Shown here: positions 9,163 to 17,957 of the stretch, one piece after another
Position numbering within the stretch: position 1 is the first letter of the stretch
How the letters are laid out: each line of letters opens with the position of its first letter
DNA from: Pseudoalteromonas xiamenensis
Lineage (GTDB): Bacteria; Pseudomonadota; Gammaproteobacteria; Enterobacterales; Alteromonadaceae
Assembly: GCF_042431545.1 (NCBI RefSeq)
Contig: NZ_JBHLYX010000007.1
Direction: 5' to 3' (one strand)
DNA: 64,000 nucleotides
Program-made: the position numbers and the translations under genes
Notes under the pieces: generated by a model
What the model was told of the DNA's origin: nothing
Databases searched by the model: none
The model's input: the letters and a program-made list of their open reading frames with translations, nothing else

Positions 9163-11010
9163 CTATTCAACGTAGTTACCAAGTAACGTAACTCCGCTGT
9201 ATCGAGCTTGACCTCGCAATAAAATATGCATAACCCCACCTACTTTAGTGTCCAGCACACATTGTTCACGGTTACCTGTTTCAAAAGGGCGGCAATCATA
9301 GAGCCCTGTTGTCGGCGGTTTATTCATCCGTACGAAGAGGTCTACATCGCCCGTTCCACCTGAAGTTTGAATCGACACTTGAGTATTGGGCGGCACATCA
9401 AAGGTATAACGTATATCCGAGTTTAATCCTCCGGAGAGGTCTGTAACTGGGATACCATTTTGCAAGCAAAGCCCCGTACATACGTCTGTACGACTTCCCA
9501 CCAGTGCTTTTAATATTGCACCACTGTACCCTTGATACGCATTAAGCATGACATACCATTCACCTTGCTTTGGATTCGCAAATTCACAGCTTTCATTGTT
9601 TCCAGATTGAAAGGGTCGGCAGTCGTAATATGTTATTGTCGGCTTTACCCCTTGCCTCACATAAAGGTCTGCATCGCCATTTCCACCTGTCAACAAAACC
9701 TGCAATGAAGGCTCACTATTGGTTAATGTAAACTTGTAGAACTGCTGCGTATCGCGCAATCCACTTACCGCAATGCCATTATTAAGTGTCAGCTCCGGTA
9801 TTGGCACATCTGGGTCCGGTGTTTCACCATCAAACGAAAATAACAGATGATTCGGCGAATTTACTTTTAGATCCGTTAATTTGTTTTTCGAGCTTCTGCG
9901 AATAAGTTCTGCTTTAATTTCTGGCGGAGACAAATTCGGCTTACTTTCAAGAAGCAGAGCTGCCGCTCCAGCAACATGTGGTGCAGCCATCGATGTACCA
10001 CTAATAACGTGAGTTGCCGTAGACGACCCTATCCAAGTAGACGTGATGTCGCTGCCTGGTGCAAACACGTCAACGCAACTACCAAAATTGGAATATTCAG
10101 CTCGCCTATCAGTGCGAGTGCTGGCACCAACCGTTAATGCCTCTTGTGCTCTAGCTGGTGAATAGTTGCACGCTAAATCATTATCGTTGCCTGCTGCTAC
10201 GACGAAATTGATACCTGAACGAACTGCCGCATTTACCGCGTCATCTATTGCTTGTGAAATTCCACCGCCAAGGCTCATATTGGCTACGGCTGGCCGGTTC
10301 GCGTGTTGCTTTACCCAATCAATTCCTGCAATGACATCAGAATAGGAACCACTACCTGAGCAGTCTAGAACGCGCACGCCAACCAGATTAACGGCTTTTG
10401 CTACTCCATAATTGCGTGCACCAATCGTTCCCGCGACGTGCGTCCCGTGCCCATTACAATCACTTGCGTCGTTGTCATTATCAACAAAATCATATCCATG
10501 CGTCGCCCGCCCTTGAAACTCGGTATGTCCAACGTTAATACCTGTATCAATCACATAGGCCGAAACACCTTGACCTGTTTCGACGTAATTATAGGAGCCA
10601 TCTAAAGGTAAATTACGCTGATCTATACGGTCTAATCCCCAAATAACTGAGTCCAATAATTCCTTTGATTTTACTGGTGCTACTTGGATTTTCCTGTCTT
10701 TTTCAATGTATGCAATGTTTGGGTCATCTCTGAGCTGCTTCACTTGTTGTTGTGTTGCTTGGACAACGAGCGCGTTAAATTCCCCCGAAAATACCCGCGA
10801 TACCTTTATGCCTAAATGATTTTCCAATTTATTGGACATCATCGTAGTGAGCATTTGGGATTCTTGATGAAGTTGTTTCTTATCATTCTTAAGAACCACA
10901 ATATATTTATCGTTTATAGCAGCGTGTTGATTGGTCTTAGCGAATGCACTGGTAGACGATGCGAGTAACAACGCAACGGGATAAAGCATGTATCTATGCT
11001 CGCGTTTCAT
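9163..11010 (-). CDS. Secreted subtilisin-like (S8) serine protease with two PPC domains
   Basis: The 615-residue precursor has a signal peptide (LLLASSTSAFA), an inhibitor_I9 propeptide (YIVVLKNDKKQ to IAYIEKD, about 30-108), and a proteinase-K-type catalytic domain. Its triad motifs are VIDTGINVGH (Asp near 153), NGHGTHVAGTIG (His near 188) and SGTSMAAPHVAG (Ser near 338). Two pre-peptidase C-terminal domains follow (about 405-500 and 515-615). Each has the DADLYVR or DVDLFVR signature and a YDCRPF..GN..C motif. PPC domains are usually trimmed off after secretion. This is an extracellular protein-degrading enzyme, probably exported by type II secretion, and its gene is monocistronic. Confidence 0.95.
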   Translation of the reverse strand: MKREHRYMLYPVALLLASSTSAFAKTNQHAAINDKYIVVLKNDKKQLHQESQMLTTMMSNKLENHLGIKVSRVFSGEFNALVVQATQQQVKQLRDDPNIAYIEKDRKIQVAPVKSKELLDSVIWGLDRIDQRNLPLDGSYNYVETGQGVSAYVIDTGINVGHTEFQGRATHGYDFVDNDNDASDCNGHGTHVAGTIGARNYGVAKAVNLVGVRVLDCSGSGSYSDVIAGIDWVKQHANRPAVANMSLGGGISQAIDDAVNAAVRSGINFVVAAGNDNDLACNYSPARAQEALTVGASTRTDRRAEYSNFGSCVDVFAPGSDITSTWIGSSTATHVISGTSMAAPHVAGAAALLLESKPNLSPPEIKAELIRRSSKNKLTDLKVNSPNHLLFSFDGETPDPDVPIPELTLNNGIAVSGLRDTQQFYKFTLTNSEPSLQVLLTGGNGDADLYVRQGVKPTITYYDCRPFQSGNNESCEFANPKQGEWYVMLNAYQGYSGAILKALVGSRTDVCTGLCLQNGIPVTDLSGGLNSDIRYTFDVPPNTQVSIQTSGGTGDVDLFVRMNKPPTTGLYDCRPFETGNREQCVLDTKVGGVMHILLRGQARYSGVTLLGNYVE

Positions 11011-11278
11011 GTATCTCTCCTTAGATGATTTGAAAGCGCTCCAAGCCTAGGTCATGTTTTTAGTTTTCATAGGCGTTGTCTTGAATTTTGATTATAACAA
11101 AGACAAATTTGGTGTTTAGATTGTTTCCAGCGTTTGGAATACAGTATACCGATAAGTGACACAAGCCGCGTGTTAACGCCATTTTTCCCAATTTTATCGC
11201 GTTTTAGACGCATAACGATTGCGTTCTCAATACGAAACATCAACACTCAAAGACAAATAACTAGAATTAAGGTTAGTC

Positions 11279-12553
11279 ATGTTCAAACGTACTTTACTTG
11301 CGCTTTCTTTGGCGGGATTATCATCCTATTCCTTCGCTCAAACCATCGTCTTAAATGCCGATGCCGCTCTCGATGTCAAAACAGGAAAATTGATTCAACC
11401 AGCAACGCTTGTCATTGAAGACAACAAAATTGTCAGTTTAGCTAAATCGAATAAAAAAGCCTTGCCAGCCGACGCGACCGTGGTTGATTTATCAGGCCAT
11501 ACGCTATTACCCGGTTTGTTCGATATGCACGTACACCTCACGGGCGATGCCCATGTGCATGGTTATAAACGACTGCAACGTACGACTCAAAGACAAGCTA
11601 TCACAGGTGTACGCAACGCGAAACGAACGCTGGAAGCAGGCTTCACTTCAGTGAGAAATTTAGGTGCAGCGGGGTATTCAGATATCGCGCTTCGCGATGC
11701 TATTTATGATGGTGACGTACCTGGACCACGTATTTTTGCATCGGGTCCAGCACTTGGGATCACTGGTGGACACTGTGACAACAATTTACTCACCCATGAA
11801 CATCAAGTCGTTGCAGAAGGTGTAGCTGATGGACCTTGGGCTGTTCGGGCAAAAGTGCGCGAAAACATAAAATACGGTGTTGACGTTATTAAATACTGTG
11901 CGACGGGTGGCGTACTATCAAAAGGTACCAAAGTAGGCGCACAGCAATACTCGCTTGAAGAAATGGAAGCGTTAGTTTCAGAAGCACACTTGCGTGGATT
12001 AACGGTTGCAGCACATGCTCATGGAACCGAGGGCATTAAATCGGCGATTAAAGCCGGCGTTGACTCTGTGGAGCATGTATCCTTTTTGGATGACGATGCA
12101 ATCTTAATGGCGAAGAAAAAGGGCACCTACTTTTCCATGGACATCTACAACACAGAATACATTCTAGGTGAAGGTGAAAAAGCCGGTATCTTAGCTGAAA
12201 GCCTAGACAAAGAGCGTGTCGTGGGCACAAAGCAAAGAGACAGTTTCCGTAAAGCAGTTAAAGCCGGTGTAAACATGGTATTTGGCTCTGATGCAGGAGT
12301 CTATCCACACGGTGACAATGGTAAGCAGTTTAGCCGTATGGTTAAGTTTGGTATGACTGAATTGCAGGCAATTCAAGCCGCAACCATCAATTCAGCAACG
12401 CTACTTAAACAGCAAAGTAATTTGGGATCATTAGAAGCTGGCAAATTGGCTGATATCATTGCGGTCAAAGGTAATCCTCTCAAACACATCGACACTCTTG
12501 AAAACGTTACCTTTGTAATGAAAGACGGCAAAATTGAAATAAACAAGCTGTAA
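11279..12553 (+). CDS. Exported metal-dependent amidohydrolase
   Basis: The 424-residue protein has a signal peptide (MFKRTLLALSLAGLSSYSFA) and the amidohydrolase fold. The HVHLTGD motif (about residue 82) gives two metal ligands, VIKYCATGGV probably places the carboxylated Lys, AAHAHGTEGIKSA and SVEHVSFL give further His ligands, and FGSDAGVYPHG gives the catalytic Asp. The overall pattern is that of the imidazolonepropionase-like/Xaa-Pro dipeptidase subgroup. Exported members often cleave C-terminal Pro- or Arg/Lys-containing dipeptides, but no substrate is certain here. It is monocistronic and ends at a clear terminator. Confidence 0.88.
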   Translation: MFKRTLLALSLAGLSSYSFAQTIVLNADAALDVKTGKLIQPATLVIEDNKIVSLAKSNKKALPADATVVDLSGHTLLPGLFDMHVHLTGDAHVHGYKRLQRTTQRQAITGVRNAKRTLEAGFTSVRNLGAAGYSDIALRDAIYDGDVPGPRIFASGPALGITGGHCDNNLLTHEHQVVAEGVADGPWAVRAKVRENIKYGVDVIKYCATGGVLSKGTKVGAQQYSLEEMEALVSEAHLRGLTVAAHAHGTEGIKSAIKAGVDSVEHVSFLDDDAILMAKKKGTYFSMDIYNTEYILGEGEKAGILAESLDKERVVGTKQRDSFRKAVKAGVNMVFGSDAGVYPHGDNGKQFSRMVKFGMTELQAIQAATINSATLLKQQSNLGSLEAGKLADIIAVKGNPLKHIDTLENVTFVMKDGKIEINKL

Positions 12554-12559
12554 AAATAC

Positions 12560-12580
12560 GGGTAGCGCAGCTACCCTTTT
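12560..12580 (+). terminator. Terminator of the amidohydrolase gene
   Basis: The stem GGGTAGC / GCTACCC with a GCA loop is followed by TTTT, immediately after the stop codon. Confidence 0.75.
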
Positions 12581-12650
12581 ACTAATTTGTATGTTTTACG
12601 GCCAAACCAAGCATTATTGAACACTTTCTAACTAGCAACCCGCCAGCTTT

Positions 12651-12665
12651 TGTTATAGTATAACA
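12651..12665. promoter_or_regulatory. Probable Zur (zinc uptake regulator) binding site
   Basis: TGTTATAGTATAACA is a perfect 7+1+7 palindrome that matches the core of the gammaproteobacterial Zur box (TGTTATAnTATAACA). It lies 24 bases upstream of the type B L36 start codon and overlaps any plausible -10. Zur control of zinc-free ribosomal protein paralogs is established in other bacteria; binding here is inferred. Confidence 0.8.
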
Positions 12666-12689
12666 TATCCAAGCTATTCTGAGGTTGTT

Positions 12690-12830
12690 ATGAAAGTATT
12701 AAGTTCGCTTAAAAGTGCCAAGTCACGTCCTGGATGCCAAGTCGTCAAACGTCGTGGAAGAATTTTTGTTATTTGTAAAACAAATCCTCGTTTCAAAGCC
12801 GTGCAAGGCAAATCGAAAAAACGAGCATAA
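12690..12830 (+). CDS. rpmJ2 (ykgO): Type B (zinc-independent) ribosomal protein L36
   Basis: This 46-codon gene encodes MKVLSSLKSAKSRPGCQVVK..., ending in RFKAVQGKSKKRA, close to E. coli YkgO in length and wording. The four zinc ligands of the ordinary L36 are not all kept: Lys or Pro stands at two positions and only two Cys remain. It is therefore the 'C-minus' form that can replace zinc-bound L36 when zinc is short. A GAGG ribosome site lies five bases before ATG. The Zur palindrome just upstream fits that role. The usual partner, type B L31, is not next to it in this window. Confidence 0.95.
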   Translation: MKVLSSLKSAKSRPGCQVVKRRGRIFVICKTNPRFKAVQGKSKKRA

Positions 12831-12862
12831 GTTCATCTAGGGGCTCTATAGCCCAACCTTCC

Positions 12863-12886
12863 AAGGCGGCGCAAGCCGCCTTTTTT
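12863..12886 (+). terminator. Terminator of rpmJ2
   Basis: The stem AAGGCGGC / GCCGCCTT with a GCAA tetraloop is followed by TTTT. It separates rpmJ2 from the convergent sensor kinase gene. Confidence 0.85.
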
Positions 12887-12889
12887 CAA

Positions 12890-14164
12890 CTATTTTAATT
12901 GATCAAAGAAGGTCACAGTGAACTTTGCACCACCGAGAGCTGACTCCGATACATTTATAGTGCCTCCATGTCGGCGAATAATTGTAGCAGTTACAGCTAA
13001 GCCAAGCCCTACCCCGCCAGAGTCTTTGCTAGTTTGAGACTGTAATCGAGTGAAAGGCTCAAAAATTCTTTCAACTTTCCCAGGAGCTACCCCTGGTCCA
13101 TCATCTTCAATGGTGATGATGAAGTTAACTCCAACTCGATGCCCATAAAGTTTCACTTGATTATTTGCAAAGCGCCCAGCATTTCGCAAAATATTCGTTA
13201 ATGCACGTGCAACTAATTCCGCATTCAATATTATCTCATCCGGATATACATGCATGTTGAAATCAATGTGACGATAGTGCACTTCGACATTTTCAAGACA
13301 ATCTCTTACTAGCAACGAGATATCTACTGGTTTTACTGAAAAGGACTGATTGGCAAACTCGAGTTTCGCATAATTCAAGAGTTCAGAAGCCATCGAATCA
13401 AGTTGTACGATTGCCTTTTCGATATCATGTGAAAAATGAACTGTTTGAGTTTTAACGTCTGGTTCAAGTAAATCAAGTGCAAATTGAATACGGGCAAGAG
13501 GGCTTCTAATTTCATGTGCTACGCTATACATAAGATCTCGTTGAAGTAGGCTCACATTTTCTACTTTAAGTTTCTGCGTATGCAACTGTGTAAACACTCT
13601 TTCTAGCGAGGAGACATCATTGCATTTTACACCAAGTGATTCATGATTCTTAAGCGTATTAATGATTACCCAAGCAAGTATAAAGAAAGCAATAAATGCA
13701 AAGATAATTCCTAATAGAAAATTTGCCGATTCAACAGGATATAACGTACCTCCAATTTGAAGATCTACAATAACAATAAACTTGTCAGGCTGAACTTTTA
13801 GGTATGCTATGAGTTCATAGGGATCAATGTAATAGTCGCCGATTTGTAGTGAGTTCAGGATACTGATGGTGTCTGTGTCTACATCAAGATCTTGCAATGA
13901 ATAAGCGGCTATATGAACTGTTTCATCATGCTTTAAAATGTCCTGCCAATTGCTCCTTTCCTCTTGTAAAAAAACAAAATGGTTTTGTATTTTCTTTGCT
14001 TTTTCCTCGATTGAGTGACGTAAACTTTGGAATTCTTGTTCATGTAGCCAATCAAAAACTGATAAACGCATTAAGGAATACGTAACCAATAGATAAGCCG
14101 TTATCAGGATTAGATATTTGATCCACGGCAATGTTATTTTGTTTTCTCCTTCATCAGTAATCAC
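12890..14164 (-). CDS. Membrane sensor histidine kinase
   Basis: It has two membrane helices (YLILITAYLLVTYSL and ANFLLGIIFAFIAFFILAWVI) around a periplasmic sensor region of about 130 residues. The dimerisation helix contains the phospho-accepting His in VAHEIRSPLARIQFALDLL, and the ATPase domain has NILRNAGRFA, EDDGPGVAPG, FEPF and GGVGLGLAV. The start is uncertain. The ATG at 14221 would overlap the regulator gene by 68 bases. I use the GTG at 14164; a TTG at 14131, downstream of AAGGAG, is also possible. It is transcribed with the response regulator just upstream. The signal is unknown. Confidence 0.88.
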   Translation of the reverse strand: MITDEGENKITLPWIKYLILITAYLLVTYSLMRLSVFDWLHEQEFQSLRHSIEEKAKKIQNHFVFLQEERSNWQDILKHDETVHIAAYSLQDLDVDTDTISILNSLQIGDYYIDPYELIAYLKVQPDKFIVIVDLQIGGTLYPVESANFLLGIIFAFIAFFILAWVIINTLKNHESLGVKCNDVSSLERVFTQLHTQKLKVENVSLLQRDLMYSVAHEIRSPLARIQFALDLLEPDVKTQTVHFSHDIEKAIVQLDSMASELLNYAKLEFANQSFSVKPVDISLLVRDCLENVEVHYRHIDFNMHVYPDEIILNAELVARALTNILRNAGRFANNQVKLYGHRVGVNFIITIEDDGPGVAPGKVERIFEPFTRLQSQTSKDSGGVGLGLAVTATIIRRHGGTINVSESALGGAKFTVTFFDQLK

Positions 14165-14825
14165 AGAAAAGGTATCCTGTATTTCTAACCGTCTTGATAA
14201 ACGCAATTCCAGGTGCCACATGCGCTAGTTTCTTACGAATTCGGCTAATTCTTAGGTCAATAGTTCTGTCTATCCCATCGTAATCAATTCTAAAAATTTC
14301 TTTGTGTAAAAAATCTCTGGAGACAACTTCACCTTTGTGACTCGCGAGAATCTCCAATAAGTCAAATTCAGATGTTGTGCAATCTACTAAATGAGGTCCA
14401 ACTTTAACTTCTCGAGTACGAGCGTCAATTTTCATTAAATGATATTGAGGTTGCGAAATATCTTTATGATATGTCCGAAGTTGCGCTCGTATCCTTGCGA
14501 GTAGAATTCTTGGTTTAATTGGTTTTGGCAAGTAATCATCGGCTCCTAATTCAAGTCCAGTGACTTGATCGATATCGTCACCTAAAGCCGTCATCATCAG
14601 AATTTTTCCGGTAAAATCTGACCGTATATATTTGCATACTGTCAAGCCATCTACGTCGGGTAGCATAAGATCCAATAAGATAAGGTCTGGCTTAAACATT
14701 TGGACCACTGCTAGTGCATGTGCACCTTGATGAATTGCCTTAATCTTGTATCCATTTTCGTTTAAAAATCGACCAACCAGGTGTACTAATGCAACATCAT
14801 CGTCAATTATTAATACTTTCTGCAC
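14154..14825 (-). CDS. OmpR-family response regulator
   Basis: The 223-residue regulator has a receiver domain with acidic pocket DDD near residues 8-10, phospho-acceptor Asp in LILLDLMLPDVDG (about 53) and Lys in DYLPKPIKP. A winged-helix DNA-binding domain follows (LVDCTTSEFDLLEILASHKG to IRKKLA...IKTVRNTGYLF). It pairs with the overlapping kinase gene downstream. Its own start overlaps the end of the small secreted-protein gene by 23 bases. The order of a protease, a small exported protein and a two-component system suggests the pair senses something in the envelope related to these products. Confidence 0.93.
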   Translation of the reverse strand: MQKVLIIDDDVALVHLVGRFLNENGYKIKAIHQGAHALAVVQMFKPDLILLDLMLPDVDGLTVCKYIRSDFTGKILMMTALGDDIDQVTGLELGADDYLPKPIKPRILLARIRAQLRTYHKDISQPQYHLMKIDARTREVKVGPHLVDCTTSEFDLLEILASHKGEVVSRDFLHKEIFRIDYDGIDRTIDLRISRIRKKLAHVAPGIAFIKTVRNTGYLFCDY

Positions 14826-15141
14826 CGCGTGACTCCACTCTTACCGCAATTGGATTAACCAAATAATACGTTTTGTTTTCTAGATTTGGTAAGGGAAAAC
14901 TTAACTCAACAACCTTTGGACTCCCTTTGCAAAAGTCTCTCTTAACTCGCTCTATTAACAATTGATTTCCATCTTCGGTCAGCGAAAAATCAGCTATAGA
15001 TGTACACCCAAAACTCTTCACTCCCACAACCAAAAAGTACTGTTCGTATCGCACTTTTAATAATGGTTCTATAACGTTTTCATTTGCGACAGCAAAACAT
15101 GAACTAGTTAGAGCTAATAACCCTAAGCATGTGTATTGCAT
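14803..15141 (-). CDS. Small exported protein of unknown function, first gene of the two-component operon
   Basis: It encodes about 112 residues starting MQYTCLGLLALTSSCFAVAN, a good signal peptide. I chose ATG 15141 because GGAGG lies five bases upstream; the longer frame to 15168 lacks such a site. The mature part is a short mostly beta protein with two Cys (FGCTSIADF and RDFCKGSP) that could form a disulfide in the periplasm. Its 3' end overlaps the response regulator gene by 23 bases, so the three genes are one transcription unit. I do not recognise the family; an accessory sensor role is an inference. Confidence 0.7.
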   Translation of the reverse strand: MQYTCLGLLALTSSCFAVANENVIEPLLKVRYEQYFLVVGVKSFGCTSIADFSLTEDGNQLLIERVKRDFCKGSPKVVELSFPLPNLENKTYYLVNPIAVRVESRGAESINN

Positions 15142-15212
15142 TATTCCTCCAGAGCATAAAGCAGCCAACCTGACTGCTTATTAAATAAACAAATCTTGGC
15201 TTTGAACAATAA

Positions 15213-16379
15213 TTAGCGCGTCATTACTGCAAGTTCAACGCCAGAATATGCCTCTACTCCAATCAATTTGAGTATCTTCTTACCTTTTTCTGGGTATTCA
15301 ATAAGCATATGTTCATCGTTTCCATCCTGTTCTGAAGTCATGTAAATTCCATCTTCATCTTCGAGAATTAAATCGACGTCTCCTTTTCCACCTATTGTGT
15401 CAATCCACAACACTCGAGTTCCTTCAGGAATATCGATTTCAAATTCCTGTGTACTGTCTTTGTCGCCCGAAAGGTCGGCAACTAATTGACCTACACCTTC
15501 ATCTTGAAGTGGTGCACCGTCATCAGGTAGTGTAGGACCCGTAGGCGAGTCATCCAACCCTAGGTGTTTGTTTGGATTAGATTTAACATCATCTATCCAA
15601 GCGCTAAAGCTACTAACCCGAGCATATACACCATATTTATTTGGCAATGCACAACCATCACCCCAGCTCACAACGCCGACCTGAAGAGGTCTATTATTTG
15701 GCCCTGCAATAACTAAAGGTCCACCGCTATCTCCTTGACATGAGTCTTTCTCACCTTTTTCTAAACCTGCGCATAATTCTGTTGAAGAAATCCTTCCGTT
15801 ATAAGCCACAGATGAATTACACACTTCGTTCGAAACTAGGGGAATTGAAACCTTTAGCAGTTGCTCAGAGCCATCTCCACCTGAAGCAATAGCCCCCCAA
15901 CCTGATACTGTCGCCAATATTCCCGGCTTTACTAAATTCGCCGTACTCGGAGTTGCCAACGAAACAAAGACGCCATTGCTAACTGGTTGAGTAAGTTTGA
16001 TTAATGCAACATCTGTTGGCTTACCCATTTTGTAGTCTTCGTGAATGTAAATATCTTCAATTTTAGCCACCTTACCTTTTCCTGAAGCTAAGTTAGTAAA
16101 ATCGAATTGAACACGCATTTGTGATAGTTCTGATTTTTTGATGTCTTCAACACAATGAGCTGCAGTTAAAACCCATTGATCAGAAATTAGTGAGGCACCG
16201 CAAAAGTGGCGCTCTTGAAATTGAAGAGATACCATCCATGGCCGCTCACCATCTAAAGTCACTTCGCCACCAACTATTTTTGGTGTAAAGCTTTCATTAG
16301 CTAAATGTAGGTTTAAGGTTCCAGCATTTGCCATACTAGCCATGATGCCAAACCATGATAAAATGAGGACTTTTTTCAT
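15213..16379 (-). CDS. Secreted trypsin-like (S1) serine protease with C-terminal PPC-like domain
   Basis: The 388-residue precursor has a signal peptide ending MASMANAG, a short propeptide and the activation site KIVGGE. The triad is LTAAHC (about residue 74), TDVALIKL (about 122) and DSCQGDSGGPLV (about 215). The Asp six residues before the catalytic Ser matches the trypsin S1-pocket position, predicting cleavage after Lys or Arg. After an acidic Pro/Asp linker the last ~100 residues form a compact beta domain with GDVDLILEDEDG, like a PPC domain. Seventy bases downstream begins the small exported protein/two-component operon on the same strand. Confidence 0.92.
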   Translation of the reverse strand: MKKVLILSWFGIMASMANAGTLNLHLANESFTPKIVGGEVTLDGERPWMVSLQFQERHFCGASLISDQWVLTAAHCVEDIKKSELSQMRVQFDFTNLASGKGKVAKIEDIYIHEDYKMGKPTDVALIKLTQPVSNGVFVSLATPSTANLVKPGILATVSGWGAIASGGDGSEQLLKVSIPLVSNEVCNSSVAYNGRISSTELCAGLEKGEKDSCQGDSGGPLVIAGPNNRPLQVGVVSWGDGCALPNKYGVYARVSSFSAWIDDVKSNPNKHLGLDDSPTGPTLPDDGAPLQDEGVGQLVADLSGDKDSTQEFEIDIPEGTRVLWIDTIGGKGDVDLILEDEDGIYMTSEQDGNDEHMLIEYPEKGKKILKLIGVEAYSGVELAVMTR

Positions 16380-16500
16380 TTCGTTTTCCTGTTAACGTTT
16401 ATATGTTGATGAACCAAATTACACATCAATTTGGCTACTCATTTGATTTAACTTTTTCAGGAACAAAATATATAGTGAGGTTTTTTTTCCATTTGTATCC

Positions 16501-16512
16501 GTTTGTACAAAC
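16501..16512. promoter_or_regulatory. 12-bp palindrome in the protease/decarboxylase divergent region
   Basis: GTTTGTACAAAC is a perfect palindrome inside the ~310-bp non-coding gap (16380-16690) between the divergent S1 protease and decarboxylase genes. The gap is AT-rich and otherwise shows only possible promoters. The palindrome could be an operator, but no regulator can be named. Confidence 0.35.
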
Positions 16513-16690
16513 GAGATTCTTCTTCAGCTCCCAAGTAAGTGCGACTGATTCGTTCAATCAATTTCACTTGTCGTGAAAATAAGATCTTATCGCTGAAATA
16601 TTATTTAATTTTATTGCATTTAAATTCATCGAGTGCATAATGCGCGCAAATAGATTCTTAAACCTAACTGAAGAGGTAACCACACACTTT

Positions 16691-17848
16691 ATGGAATTGA
16701 GCGCATTGAATGCAAATCAAACAGATTACCGTAAACTTGTTTCTGAGCACGGTTCGCCACTGCTTGTATTAGATGGCGATGCAATCCGAAAGCAGTATTT
16801 GTCGCTGCAACAGGCGCTTCCAGGTGTAGCCCTTCATTATGCGTTAAAGCCACTGCCACATGACGCTGTTGTTGCAATATTGAAAGACTTAAATGGCTAC
16901 TTTGACCTTGCAACCAATGGTGAAGTGGACTTAGTCCGCAATGTTGGCGTAGACCCAGAACGTTGCATACACAGTCATCCAATCAAACGCGATAGCGACA
17001 TTCGTTATGCTCTGGATTATGGTTGTAGTACGTTTGTAGTGGACAACATTGTTGAACTCGAAAAATTTGTCGCTTACAAAGACGTTACCCAGCTTTTGCT
17101 TCGTGTTAGCTTTAGAAATCCTGACACGAAAATCGATTTATCGAAAAAGTTTGGTTGTCGTCAAGAAGAAGCAATTGGCTTACTTTGTAAAGCGAAAGAA
17201 CTTGGTTTGAATGTGATTGGTTTGTCGTTCCACGTAGGTTCACAAGCCGTAAACCCTGTGCGTCACAGTAATGCGGTCGCGGCATGTAATAACATTATTC
17301 GTGAGGCAGCTCAATTCGGTGTAACACTTACTACGTTGGACATTGGTGGTGGATTCCCAGTGAGTTACGATGGTAATCCAATTGACATCGTCGAATATTG
17401 CGCGCCCATCCGTGAGCAACTGGCGCTATTACCTGAGCATATTCGAGTACTAGCAGAACCTGGTCGTTATATTTGCGCACCGGCGGTGACTGCAGTGTCT
17501 TCCGTAATGGGTATAGCCCAACGTGGTGAGCAAACGTGGTACTACCTTGATGATGGCGTATATGGTTCTTATTCAGGCCAAATATACGACCACATGGTGT
17601 ACCCATTGAGTTTTCCGTACGCCTCTGGCGAGCCACAGCTAAGCGTATTGTCTGGTCCAACGTGCGATAGCATCGATGTGATCCGTGAAGACATCATGCT
17701 TCCTCCATTAGCTGTAGGTGAAATTGTGATCGGTCACGTGATGGGTGCGTATACATGGGCGTCGGCAACTGAATTTAACTTCTTCCGTAAGGCTAACTTT
17801 GTCGTCGTTAACGGCCCTTGCGAGATAAATGCGGTCGTTGCCGCTTAA
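16691..17848 (+). CDS. Fold-type III PLP decarboxylase, ornithine decarboxylase-like
   Basis: The protein has the alanine-racemase-like barrel of eukaryotic-type ornithine/lysine decarboxylases. The PLP Lys is in HYALKPLPHD (K53), with SFHVGSQ, DIGGGFP and EPGRYI around the phosphate. The C-terminal YLDDGVYGSYSG and GPTCDSIDVI carry the active-site Cys and Asp that bind the substrate amine. It should make putrescine (or cadaverine) in the cytosol as the first polyamine step. I chose ATG 16691; an upstream in-frame ATG at 16640 would add 17 residues. It is monocistronic with its own terminator. Confidence 0.87.
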   Translation: MELSALNANQTDYRKLVSEHGSPLLVLDGDAIRKQYLSLQQALPGVALHYALKPLPHDAVVAILKDLNGYFDLATNGEVDLVRNVGVDPERCIHSHPIKRDSDIRYALDYGCSTFVVDNIVELEKFVAYKDVTQLLLRVSFRNPDTKIDLSKKFGCRQEEAIGLLCKAKELGLNVIGLSFHVGSQAVNPVRHSNAVAACNNIIREAAQFGVTLTTLDIGGGFPVSYDGNPIDIVEYCAPIREQLALLPEHIRVLAEPGRYICAPAVTAVSSVMGIAQRGEQTWYYLDDGVYGSYSGQIYDHMVYPLSFPYASGEPQLSVLSGPTCDSIDVIREDIMLPPLAVGEIVIGHVMGAYTWASATEFNFFRKANFVVVNGPCEINAVVAA

Positions 17849-17871
17849 GCAATACTTTATCCCTTCAGTTT

Positions 17872-17897
17872 GAGCCCAAATTTGGGCTCTTTTTGTT
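17872..17897 (+). terminator. Terminator of the decarboxylase gene
   Basis: The palindrome GAGCCCAAATTTGGGCTC is followed by TTTTTGTTTT. Confidence 0.85.
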
Positions 17898-17957
17898 TTC
17901 GGCAAATCGTTGACTTAAACTAGTAGACCCTTCTTCTCGACAGTGTTCTCCTCTTCG

